Notes under the pieces: model-generated
Database searches by the model: none
What the model was told of the DNA's origin: nothing
Seen by the model: the letters and a program-made list of their open reading frames with translations, nothing else
Part shown: piece after piece, positions 1-12,276 of the stretch
Numbering within the stretch: position 1 is the stretch's first letter
Layout: each line of letters opens with the position of its first letter
Position numbers and translations under genes: made by a program
Source: Daphnia carinata
Taxonomy: Eukaryota; Arthropoda; Branchiopoda; Diplostraca; Daphniidae
Direction: 5' to 3'
DNA length: 64,000 nt
Assembly (NCBI RefSeq): GCF_022539665.2
Contig: NC_081339.1
Span: 8,677,367-8,741,366 of the forward strand

Positions 1-319
1 CCAGTGAAAATGTGCGTCAATATTAAACCAAAAAAAAAAAAAAAAAGAAATCCAAGATTAGTTTTCCCGACTTTCCCATTGGGATATGTAACATATCGCA
101 TTACTCTCAAAATTGCGGCGAGCCTCGAAACCGGTTGTTGGCTTTTCATGCGGTGGTTGTGGACATGAGCTACGGCCCAACCATTGTCTACTCCCCGAAG
201 GTATATTGAAGTTTCAACGTGTGATCTCTTTTCTATTCACTTTTTAGGGCATTGAGCGCGGTGGTGGTCGATAGTTCGATGTAGTACTTGGATTCTGAAT
301 TTATAGGACCTGACAAATA
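1..319. other. 5' flank of the CaMKK gene
   Basis: No coding exon is recognised here. An A-rich tract lies near position 30. An in-frame TGA at 311-313, just upstream of the ATG at 320, supports that ATG as the start of the first coding exon. Any promoter or 5' UTR exon cannot be resolved. Confidence 0.5.
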
Positions 320-2475
<2,156 letters not shown>

Positions 2476-3450
2476 CTAAACACGTGTTGCATTGGCATCG
2501 TTCCAATAATAACGTTCCGCAACTTTTTATGGACGTTCGCGTTCACTTTTGCCAGTTACACACTCAACGTGGAATATTCACTACTTACATTTTTTTTTCT
2601 TTTTCCTCCTACCACTTAAATACCACAATCGACTTGCTGATCGCGAATAGGCATTCATCATTTACGCATACTCCTTCCCTATTTTTTGTAAGATCCATTT
2701 TGCGATTTAATATCCGAGTATCACGAAGCGCATCATTATGCACTTAAATCCTATCCTTTGTCCTCACTTCCTGCCATTTCATGCGAACAAGTGCACAAAT
2801 ATTACCGTTGTCTTATCGTTCACAATTCCATTTGCTGTTAGCACTCAACAATTTTAACTTTAACTAGATCGACTAGAAAAGATGTTTTGTTCTTTTTTAA
2901 TATTTCACACACGGTGAACAAATGTCGAATTTCTATTTCTTCTTTTCCCCGACACTTTTGATGGTTTCCCTTTTTAAACGTTTCTACAAAATTTATGAAA
3001 TATATCAAATTCCATTTTCTACCGCCAACCAGTCTTTGAGTGAGTACATTTACTTTCAGTTTGTTTCCAAGAAAGGGCATCACATTAATGCTGTCAAACT
3101 GTGATTGATATAAAGATTAAAAACCGAAGAAGTAATCATCTTTAAAAAATGAAAATAAAAAAAAAATAATTAAACGGAAAAATGAAATATGTCCTTCAAA
3201 AAAAAAAAAAAAGAAAGAAATATAGAGCAAACTCGAGCGACCATTCTCTTCCAGCGAGATTGAAAAGAAAAAAAACAATGCACGTAAAACAAGGGAAACG
3301 GCAGTTTGATTGACGTTTAACTATTATTAAGTTATTATTAAGAGTTGCGTTGAAAGCCGTAGTGGTAAGATCCAATAATGGTAGCATAAAGGTACATATG
3401 CTTAACCTTTTCGATAACAATCGAATGAGAAACTAGGTTTGAGTCACGGT
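2476..3450. other. Intergenic, convergent 3' flanks of CaMKK and BCKDK
   Basis: AT-rich, with A-runs around 3150-3210 and an AATAAA-like signal near 3154. The short open frames here are low-complexity and match no family I know. It probably holds the 3' UTRs of both genes. Confidence 0.5.
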
Positions 3451-5231
3451 CTAAATTCGGAAGGCGTCGTGCTTTGAGTCGATATGCTTCAAACGCAAGT
3501 AAACATCCGTCCCTAAACCTGTTGGAAACGAGAAAATAAGACGACCAACACAAGAATGTGAACAAATCCTTATAATTATGTTACCTTGCAGGGACTGAAT
3601 TGTCAGAGATCCCCCAAGATACTCGGCATAGGCCCTTGACGTTGGCAGACCAAAGCCGAAGCCGTGCATGGGAGACATGGTAGAGCCTGAGCCAGGGTTG
3701 CTGGCGTCAATGATGTTACCAAGAGGATCAACGGCGAGTCGCTGCTCAGTACTCTCTTCCGCTGTAGTATAATTATAATACATAACTTTGGGCAGGACGG
3801 CATGCGGAATGCCTCCTCCACGATCAGAAATTCTAAATTCCGTTACCACGAATAAGTGAAAACTACTTTAAAGCCGAAAACCTTAGACTACTGTGATTTA
3901 CCTAAGAATAAAATCTACTTCATTATTTGCAATTGTAACATGAACTGATGGCAGCGACGATTCTGAAGCGTCTGGATGAGATTCAATCGTTGCGCGTACA
4001 GCATTTTTAAACAATTCTGGTAATATATAATCTGAAAATAAAAGATCAAACAAAATTCAATTTTTTGGTCAAGAAAGTATACGCGCATTTTAATACACTC
4101 CTTACCTAGCGGTAGAGTAATATAAGGGAAGCTTGAGCCGACGTGTCCGCTCAAACGAATATCAGGGGACTTGCCGTAACGATGAAATGCTAAACGTCGG
4201 GTAAATTCGGCCCATTTCTCAACGAGATCCTTTAATCGAACAGATTTATTGATGATGCCGACATGATGAGGCTACAAAGGTTTTGGATAAAAATGATCAG
4301 TTAGAAGAATATAAAAAACTTTAACAAATAAAAGGAAACAAAAAAAACCTTCTCTTCGCGTAGCGATAAGTGATGGATAACCAATAGACGAATGCCCAAG
4401 CGAGATGTTAAAGTCCGATCGCAAAACTGCCGCACCACATCTTCATTCTTCAAAGTAAAGTTTATAATAACAGTACTTTGAATTCAATTTCCTGGCACTT
4501 ACTTGAATATGTTTACGGCATTCTTTAAACCCAGCAGCAAGCTGAGTGACAACATGTGTATGATCATCAAGGAGGTCTCTCAATAAACGGCTATATGCAG
4601 CTTCATCTTCAGCAGTTCGAATTGCAGGATGATTGTTCAAAATATTAAATGCTCGAATATAAAGTTCATGCTAATTGAAAAGAGTTAACACGAGAAACAT
4701 CTAACATGTAACATATAGTGATATACCACTTCAAGTATGGTTGGATTGCAACCTATGATGAAAGGGAGGGACCTAAACTCATGGATTCTATGTGCAATCC
4801 TGACGGGAAGCTCCTTCCATAAATATTGGGCACTTTTCTGGGGTGGAGGGTTAACATTATTAACTTGTAGTATGAGTTATGGAAAAAAATTAATACCAAC
4901 CAATAAATGACTTCCATCATGACTTTTTCCAGAGTAAAGGATCATATAAGGGGTCAACCTCACAGACGGCTACCTTTTAGAAAAAGCAAATTAGATAACT
5001 GAAATGGACAATTTATTGTAAAAATCTCACTTTCCCAGCAGCTGTGTCAATGGCACTCTGATTGTTGACTTTATAATAAGAACTGACACTAGGATTACTT
5101 GGTGGGGGAGTTTTGTTGTTGTTTCCAATACTGTTTGACTGTGATGAAGCGAAATAAGTCAAATGTCTGATCACGGATCCAGATCTTTTTTCTTTGCACA
5201 ATGTGAGCGCAAAATGCTTCAGTGACAGCAT
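3451..5231 (-). CDS. BCKDK: Branched-chain alpha-ketoacid dehydrogenase kinase, mitochondrial
   Basis: Phosphorylates and inactivates the E1-alpha subunit of the branched-chain ketoacid dehydrogenase complex in the mitochondrial matrix, braking Leu/Ile/Val breakdown. Exons in transcript order: 5231-5031, 4969-4901, 4837-4727, 4670-4503, 4447-4349, 4271-4106, 4031-3902, 3832-3585, 3518-3451, giving 419 aa (human about 412). Visible landmarks are the all-helical N-domain ([28 protein letters not shown]), the N-box [14 protein letters not shown], the ATP-lid [10 protein letters not shown], and the G-box [18 protein letters not shown]. The C-terminus is [15 protein letters not shown]. The first 30 residues are basic and hydroxylated, consistent with a mitochondrial presequence. 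All junctions are GT..AG and all phases fit. The G-box and lid sequences fit BCKDK better than PDK. Confidence 0.97.
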
Positions 5232-6061
5232 GATTAGTACGTTAGATAACTTTCTCCATTGAAAAACAACAACACTAGGAATGGTAATAAAAACAAACCA
5301 ATAATTAGATTTCCAGTTGGATTTTACTCCAAACCTCCGGAGAGGAGTAAAAAAAAGGCGTTAAATTTCAAAGCTTACAACAAAAGTTGGGACGACAATG
5401 GTCCGCATAGCAACAGCCCACAAGCAGAACAGCTGAGAAGCAGACGACAGCTTACAGAAGAAAAAAAATGACACTGTAGCAGACGAAAAAGCAATCATAT
5501 CCGCCTAAGACAAAAATTTTGCCATTTACGGTGCGGCTAAGATATGCAATCACCACGTGCAATAACTTCACGGGATTCCAATAGTCAGCCATAGTACAGT
5601 ATGGCCAGTACAGTATGGCACAGCTGTGCCATACTGTACTGGTTACTGTGCTGCACAGTAACCATTATATAGATCCAATACGGAATAACAGCTTTGGTTT
5701 TAAAATGCGATGGCAATGTAAAAGTAAAACTCGATAAGGGAAAATAGCGTAACCGTCATTTTAGACTAGTGACAAAATATATGCGCGCGGGCGTTGAGCC
5801 ATCGTGTTTCTGAATATGTAATCGTAGTAGGTCGCTGATAGCTGGTGCTGCTGATAGTTAGAAATTTCGTACGGAATAGGTAATGAAACGAATGCTTTTT
5901 GTATAATTTTCTTAACTTTTTTTATAAGGCCATTTTATAAAAATGTTTCGTTTAAAGAATTAAAATTTGCATGTTTGTACTTGATCATTTCATACCTTTT
6001 TTAGCGATAAGAGTTTTGTCGACAAAAAAGACAACAACATCGGGCCATACAGTGCAATAAG
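5232..6061. other. Intergenic region with E-box and palindromes
   Basis: A CACGTG E-box lies at about 5555. A cluster of palindromes at 5605-5663 is listed separately. GT and AG signals (donor near 5880, acceptor near 6004) could bound a noncoding first exon of the small candidate gene that follows. No conserved coding exon is visible. Confidence 0.4.
5605..5663. repeat. Perfect 38-bp palindrome plus adjoining 10-bp-stem hairpin
   Basis: Positions 5605-5623 (CCAGTACAGTATGGCACAG) are followed directly by their exact reverse complement at 5624-5642. The second palindrome, GGTTACTGTG-CTG-CACAGTAACC at 5641-5663, shares the GG. Part of the left arm is duplicated upstream (TACAGTATGG near 5595). 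The inner part reads TA-CAGTATGGCACAG/CTGTGCCATACTG-TA, like two short terminal inverted repeats back to back with TA ends. It could be a relic of a Tc1/mariner-type element or a structured RNA. Confidence 0.85.
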
Positions 6062-6373
6062 ATGGCGAGCTTTCAAACCGACTTCTTCGTTATGTCAAGA
6101 TTTCCTTCTGTTTTCCTGGTGAGTTGCATAAATTCCACGTTAAATCTGGTGCAATTCGTGCGCACGAACTTAGTCGAAACAGTAGTTTGATTTAGCTCGT
6201 TCGCTGATGCTTGGTTGAAACACACTTTTATCTACTAGACAGCTTATTGTTGACGAAAAATGTTGCTGAAAAGTTGAAAAGAAAACTAACTTTTTCAGAT
6301 GTGCCACTGCTCTAGAAAAGAAAAAGATAAATTCGGCGGATTCAAAACTGACGATTTGAGTATCAATATTTAA
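6062..6373 (+). CDS. Candidate small spliced ORF, 43 aa, unknown function
   Basis: Exon 6062-6118 starts with ATG and ends at CTG|gtgagt. A second exon, 6299-6373, follows tttttcag and runs to TAA. The joined product starts MASFQTDFF and ends KTDDLSINI; its second exon opens MCHCSRKEKDK. A possible upstream noncoding exon ends near 5880. I recognise no domain. Splice signals are good, but the length is near the random expectation and no homology supports it. It may be a 5' UTR plus chance ORF, or a noncoding transcript. Confidence 0.25.
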
Positions 6374-6571
6374 TTAGATACCAAAAGTTCTATGTACAAA
6401 ATTCACAGGCATGCCGAATCGATGAAAATTGTAAGGTTAAAAAAAAGAACAAAAAAAAAAAGATAAATGTCAATGACCCACGATGACGAGACCTAAACGA
6501 TCTTTTAGGACAAAAATGGTTGTTACGACTCCACAAAAGTGAGTCACGCTATCTTATTTTTTTTTCTTTGC

Positions 6572-8602
6572 TTAATTAAAGTGGAACCTGAACTGGCCAC
6601 CATGGAAATTATGGAATCCTCCTTGTTGAAAAGGGTTGAAGCCTTGGCCTTGTTGGGATTCGGGATCCAAAGGATCCTCACCGTTGTCGTACTTTTGACG
6701 CTTTTCTGTTGATGAAATGAGTTTGATCAGGCCCCTATCAGTTGAACAAATAACCTTAATTGTTAAGTACCTGGATCCGTCAAAACCTCTTTAGCTGCAG
6801 CAATGTCAATAAATTTCTTTTCAGCCTTTTTTCTAGACTCTTCATCATTTTGAAAGTTGTCTGGATGCCATTGCTGTGCTTGTTTTCTAAATACAAAAAA
6901 AAAACATTGGTAAGGAATAAAACAAAAGCTTGTGGTCAGAATTAAATTTCCACTACTTACCGGTAAGCTTTAACGATTTCTCGTTTATTGGCATTCTTTT
7001 TTACGCCAAGAATCTTGTAATAATCACGTTTCTTTGCTTGTTTTTGCAATTTTTGGACTTTTTGCATCCCTTCCTTTGCTCGCGCAAACGATTCTTCAAT
7101 TTCTAGCGCCTGACGCAATATTATTTTTTTTTAAATAAAGAGGCATTCATATTTATAACGTTAAATATTAAAGAAAGTTTTTACGTTATTTTTATTTTAA
7201 AACTTACCTTAGAATAGTCTTGTTGAGCTTCATCAAGCATATCAAGTGCGACATAATCTTCGGCTCGGTCACAAAATATTCTCGGCTCTGCATGTCGGGC
7301 CAAGGCTAACGAACAGAACTCTAGACTTTCTGTATGCTCACCCAAATGAAGATAACAATGACAGAGTTTATCTTCAGCCAGAAACAATAATTCTGGTACG
7401 TTCGGATCCACTTTCAAGACCTAATTTGACAATTGTTTTTTATCCCATTGTCTGCAAAATAAAATAGCTAGATTACCTTTTTAGCAGATGCAACACATCC
7501 TTGATAATTATTGTCATTGGCATTAGCCTGTAGATCCTGCACAAGTTTTGCAACCTTCTTCACCTTCTTATAGTGGGGGAAGCATTCTTTGTGTTCTGGA
7601 TCAAGTTTCAAACACTCTCTGACTTGACTGTTCAAAACAATTAAAAGATTAATACATTATCTATTGTCAAAAGATGAAAAGAGCCACTACTTCAAAGATT
7701 CCTCTGGTTCTCCTAAGGCATAATACAATTTAGACAGCTTCATGAATGCGCCCGTATTGTCCGACATCAATTTTGTGGCTGCTTTTAAATCTGAAATTGC
7801 TTTTGATGACTCCCCAATGGCAAGATAGCACTCGGAGCGCATTTCTCGCAAACTAATATCCCATGGGCAAATCTACAGTACCAAGAAACTATTGTTAAAA
7901 GAAACACTGATTTAATTTGAACGAATCATACTTCTATAATTTGAGTCAAGACATCAATAGCATGATAGTGGTCCTTGTCACTGAAAAACATCCGAGCCTG
8001 CATGTAACTTTTCTTCAAAGTTTCAATTGCTAAATAATTCTTGTTTGCTTCAACGTTTGCAGGTTCTTTCTTAAGCTACCCCAAATACAATCCTCTTTAA
8101 TGTACGATTATTAATATTTCAAATATTTACACTTACAACTTTTTCCAACTCAATATGAGCTTCATCTAGACGTCCAAGCTTCATCAGTATGTTCCCCTTT
8201 TGAGATCTGGCCTGGATGAAATCTGGCTGAATTTCTAGAACCCTGTTTAAATCTTCTAGAGCTGCCCTTGCCCTTCCCTGAGCAAGGTATACAGTGGCTC
8301 TTCTGTACAATGTTAAGTAATTGTTAGGGTCTCCTTCTAGAGCTGCATGAAAATGTGTTAATGCATCCTGAAGTTGACCCTTTGCCATCATTTCCTTTCC
8401 AAGTTCTAGATGTTTTTCAATTTCTGATGGATTGACATTGGCATGAACTAAGTGGAAAACGAGAGAAGTTAGAAGCGAAGCTTATGAGTGAATTAAAGTT
8501 CTCGAAAAGTAAGGAAACCGGCTTGCCTGCAAGTATCCCGCTGCTAATCAGACAAATAAACACTAAGTAGATTTGCCTAAGCGTTGGACCCCAATCAGCC
8601 AT
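6572..8602 (-). CDS. DNAJC3: DnaJ homolog subfamily C member 3 (p58IPK), ER co-chaperone
   Basis: ER-lumen co-chaperone that binds misfolded clients through TPRs and stimulates BiP ATPase. Exons: 8602-8527, 8447-8137, 8075-7932, 7872-7691, 7627-7477, 7420-7208, 7109-6961, 6886-6771, 6705-6572, giving 491 aa. Residues 8-25 are a hydrophobic signal peptide (IYLVFICLISSGILA). TPR units fill residues 30-360, for example KGQLQDALTHFHAALEGDPN. The J domain begins at RDYYKILGVKKNANKREI near residue 387 with its HPD motif near 416. The C-terminus GGQFRFHFN matches the family. Intron 1 uses a GC donor (CAG|GCAAGC), and only that junction keeps the frame. It lies head to head with DNAJC19. Confidence 0.97.
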
Positions 8603-8909
8603 TTTTAAAGTTATCATTCTGATTTAACTGAACAAGCTTTGGGAAGAAACAAAAGACCACTTCAGAACAGAAAAGAAGATTGACGAGAAACACACATCAT
8701 CACTTCGATTTTCTCTGATTTTGTCTGCTTACAGATGTGGACCAATCAGAAAAGCTTACGTGCCATATAAACAAAACTCAAAGCCATCTATTGCTAGAAA
8801 TCCACATGAGTTCCTGTCTGCCTTATGCAGACTACGCTAAACTAAACGTTACGCACAACGTGAAGGAAGAAGGAAAAAACATCGTAGTCATATCTGTATT
8901 TGCCAACCA
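8603..8909. promoter_or_regulatory. Shared divergent promoter region of DNAJC3 and DNAJC19
   Basis: About 307 bp separates the two start codons. It contains a CCAAT box (GACCAATCAG near 8741) followed about ten bases later by ACGTG (TTACGTGCC near 8757). That order and spacing loosely resemble an ER-stress element, which in mammals is CCAAT-N9-CCACG. Transcription starts cannot be seen. Confidence 0.45.
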
Positions 8910-9435
8910 ATGGTAAAAATTATCCGTTCTAAAGAATACTTTATGATAAAGTTGCATATTTATACAATGGTTATTTTTTTTCTTTTTACAGGCATCTTCG
9001 GCGATAGTTGCTGGCCTTGGTCTGGCTGCTGTTGGATTTGCTGGTCGTATGATTCTACGGTCTGCTCCCACAGTGACGACAAAATTTAACGAAATACTCA
9101 AGCAGTTTCCTATGGATTCCGAGGTACAATTGATCTCTTTAATGAAATATATTTATTCACTCTGTGATTGAATACTAAATGATGTTCTAATTTTGGTCTT
9201 TTGCCATTTATTATAGTCTCTACTTGGTAGCCGATACTACAAAGGTGGCTTTGATGCAAAAATGTCCAAACGAGAAGCGTCCTTGATACTTGGTATATCA
9301 CCCACAGCCAACAAAATTAGAATAAAAGAAGCTCACAAGAGAATTATGCTTGCAAATCATCCAGATAGAGGAGGTTCACCATACCTAGCAGCCAAGATCA
9401 ATGAAGCTAAGGACTTTATGGATAATCTAAAATAA
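8910..9435 (+). CDS. DNAJC19: DNAJC19 / TIM14 (Pam18), mitochondrial import motor J-protein
   Basis: Inner-membrane J-protein that stimulates mtHsp70 at the TIM23 channel; animal orthologues also bind prohibitins. Exon 1 codes only the ATG (8910-8912), which is typical of this gene. Exons 2 and 3 are 8992-9123 and 9217-9435, giving 117 aa (human 116). Residues 2-20 form one membrane span ([19 protein letters not shown]). The family signature [20 protein letters not shown] precedes the J domain, whose HPD is in [25 protein letters not shown] lies at 9500-9505. All introns are GT..AG. Confidence 0.96.
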
Positions 9436-9972
9436 GTTTGGATCATTATGTATGAATTCTAAACTTCACTGTAAATATTATTCCAGATAGTTTATTAAAA
9501 ATAAAGCTCACATAGATTCAATTGACTTCTCACCTGGCTGGTTCTGAATGTTGAAGAATTTGCCAGAATGTTGCTATATATTTCATGTGGTTATTATATA
9601 TTCAAACAAGCTTTTAAGGAAATGAAAAAGAATCATAAGAGAAACGTGGGGAACACGAATAGAAACACGGAAAAAAAGGTTAGTAAGTAGAGATGAAGTA
9701 TTTCAAAAATGTAGTAATAGTTCCAATCAGTTATGGCGGGAATATTACCAAGTATTCTTTTCCCTCAAATTTTTTGTTATGCGTATGCTAGATTCTTGTC
9801 TTCTCCTCGTGCGTCATTGAAATTGAAAATTCTTCTTCTCGGTGATGTTCAAGAATTGATCTAAGGGCTAGATTTCAAGATTGACGTATAGTCTGGTGAA
9901 TAAAAATAAAAGGAATTTACATAACTGGTGGAAAAGTTAAATTTTCATAATCTTACTTTATATGATGGGCAC
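9436..9972. other. Intergenic region between DNAJC19 and the frizzled-domain gene
   Basis: Contains the DNAJC19 3' UTR with AATAAA at 9500-9505. The rest is AT-rich with no conserved coding signal. Confidence 0.5.
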
Positions 9973-10480
9973 CTAACTGTGACATAGACGCTGATCGGTC
10001 GAATCAAAATACTGCCCGTCGTAGTTGAGCATGATTTTCTGTTTTTCCAATGGCTCCCAAAAATAAGACTTGCAGGCGTTTGCAATTTCTGTGGATAAAA
10101 CGTGCCCAATAAGTATTTTTTTATTTATTTACAAGTGATAAAATAGCGGAAAATTTTTACTCACCGTGACAAAGCTTACGACAGGGGCCTACGCTTTTGC
10201 CATATGGACGATATTCAGGTTGCGCTGCTAGGCAGATAAATTCTTCAATCCTTGGGTGACTATAGAAAACGAAAATAAGGTTTTCTAAATAGCCAAAATC
10301 TATACAATTTTAATCATACCACAGGGAATCTATGATCGTCTGGAGGAATGCCCAGCTAGCAATGAAATCATGTTCGGACTTGTCTCCCGCAAAATTTGGA
10401 TAAAAAGTGTGTGCGTAATTGAGGTGATTGCTGCAGAAGTTCTTGTCACGCGGAATGCCTTGAGGTGGTGAAAGCTTGCG
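9973..10480 (-). CDS. Frizzled-type cysteine-rich domain protein (5' end unresolved)
   Basis: Three exons give most of a Fz CRD, the Wnt/lipid-binding fold of Frizzled and secreted Frizzled-related proteins. They are about 10480-10320, 10259-10165 and 10088-9973. The first carries NFCSNHLNYAHTFYPNFAGD. The second carries CHPRIEEFICLAAQPEYRPYG and GPCRKLCH. The third carries EIANACKSYFWEPLE and stops right after RLCHS. Cysteine order and the C-x-x-LC pattern fit a CRD. No transmembrane segment follows, so a secreted protein is likely. The upstream exon with a start codon and signal peptide is not identified; frames up to 10990 contain only weak candidates. The first expected CRD cysteine is therefore missing from what I see. 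Confidence 0.6.
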
Positions 10481-11105
10481 TGACGATGACGCACGATGAC
10501 GATAACGCACGAGTAAATCATATCTCCGTATCCGTTGGTAGCGCAAGCTTGCTTTACAACTATATCAATTTTGTTTTCACTGGCAAAACAAATTTGTAAA
10601 TAGGAAAACAAATTTTTACCAAATTCACTGTGTGATGCAAATTGCTCTACAAGGAAGTCGCCGGTAAACACAACAGAAAGGAAGCCATTAATTTTTTGAC
10701 GCTCGGTGCCGGCATATCGTCCTTGGTCGTAGCGTCAGAAAAAGTAAACTGCATTAAAATTTCTTTGTGCTCATTTAGAAAACTTTGTGCTTTTGCGGAT
10801 TAGCAGAGTCCCTTTTTCAGTAAGTAAAATTAATTCGCTGATGAAACTTGCGTAAAAGGTTGCACAACGATCGGAAGTCACACCAATGATCCTCCAAGCA
10901 TGGCGGTCGCGAACAAACTGCATTATCGCGAATCTCACAGACTTCGGCAAAACTGGCAACAGTGAAAGAAGAAAAGAGATATTAAGCAACGAGTTGCAGT
11001 CGACGATTTGAAGTAGAAACCTGAGAACTAACAGTAAACTAGAAGTGCTACAATTTGCTTATTTTAGATATTCAATCATTATCTGGCCTCCTGTAAAGCT
11101 TTATC
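10481..11105. other. Gap holding the unresolved 5' end of the frizzled-domain gene and the COPS9 promoter
   Basis: The minus strand shows open stretches (10330-10671 and 10771-10989) without ATG starts or clear families. The COPS9 start at 11106 points away from them, so a divergent promoter is likely here. Confidence 0.4.
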
Positions 11106-11683
11106 ATGAAACCAAGTGTAGTGGTGGATGAAATGTTCCCTGAAGGTATGTAGAATACACAAGGCATTAGAAACTATGGATTAACCAAGATATTGTACTT
11201 TTTTCAACAAAGGCGCCGGAAGCTACATGGATCTCGATGAGGTACGTTAACATGAATAGTAAAACTAATCAAAATTGTTTACAACGTTATACATAGTTTT
11301 ACGGGAATTTCACTAATCAAACCTACAACTGTAAGTTGCCAAGGCTCTGAGCCATCCAGTCTCTGCCTTAATCTTATATTATTATCATTTATCATGTGAA
11401 ATTCGAGGATTTATTCCTACAATTCATGATATTTCAGTGCTTTATTCATTGTCATGGTTTCCAAATGTATTTTTACCTATTTATATCAACTTTTGTAATT
11501 TAGCAATCTGCTGGACCTTCAGGAATGATTGTTGACTTGACATCAAATGAGAAAGCTGTACATTTAGATTTTTACAATGGTACTGAAAATCAAATGAATC
11601 TCATATTTATGCAAAATTCAATTAAGGTTTCATATTGCATTATAGGATTTGCAGACCTGTGTGATGATGATGATCTTGCATAA
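11106..11683 (+). CDS. COPS9: COP9 signalosome subunit 9 (COPS9/MYEOV2)
   Basis: Small acidic subunit of the COP9 signalosome, the cullin deneddylase. Exons: 11106-11145, 11213-11241, 11504-11579, 11646-11683, giving 60 aa. It starts MKPSVVVDEMFPEGAGSYMD, matching the family's MKPAVDEMFPEGAG start. The middle is SNEKAVHLDFYN and the tail is FADLCDDDDLA, corresponding to the family's acidic DLFDDDD tail. Every exon is under 80 bases, so ORF-length filters miss it. AATAAA lies at 11757-11762. Confidence 0.96.
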
Positions 11684-12276
11684 AATGACCAAAATATAAC
11701 AGTATTTTTTTGTTTGTGTACTCATGAAATGAATGTAATACAGTTGTGAAGTTTGCAATAAATACCCTTAAGTTAGGGCAAATTGAAATGGAATAGTTTA
11801 TAGCCGTTGAGACTATTGATGCAGACAATCCCGTGTTTTACTAACGAGATGAATGAACAAGATATGAACACTTAATAGACGAGAATAACGAGCGACACTG
11901 TTTGTACGACGGGAAACAAATATGAACGAAAAAACTGTTATCGACAATGAAACCTCATTTCTACTCGAAAATACATGGACAGGCACTTTAGCAAATATTC
12001 ATCACCTGAGTTTTCAATGTTTTCAATTGTCGATGCGGTTTCCTTTACCGACAAGAACACTCCGTCATTTAATACACATGCGCGCGCGGAAGGTCCCACG
12101 ATCATTGATGGATACTCTCACTTGGCTTAAATTGGCGACATTGAAAATATAGGTTCTAAGGAAAGGTTAACACTGTACCGAGAACAAGCGAAGAGAAATG
12201 CATCCAATCAGCGAGGACAACCGCACGTGAAGCGGCAGTAGCAATGAGACAACGCCATGGTAGAATCAACAACATT
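11684..12276. other. Convergent 3' flanks of COPS9 and Dp
   Basis: Contains the COPS9 poly(A) signal AATAAA at 11757-11762 and a short GC-rich patch (ATGCGCGCGCGGAAGG near 12078). A 76-aa open frame at 11922-12152 resembles no family and is not called. Confidence 0.5.

Noticed and set aside
5259-5471. 70-aa plus-strand ORF overlapping the BCKDK promoter
   Set aside because: Asn/Lys-rich low complexity with no homology.
10330-10671. 113-aa minus-strand ORF as the frizzled-gene start
   Set aside because: It begins with GTG and its 3' half is in a different frame from the CRD exon.
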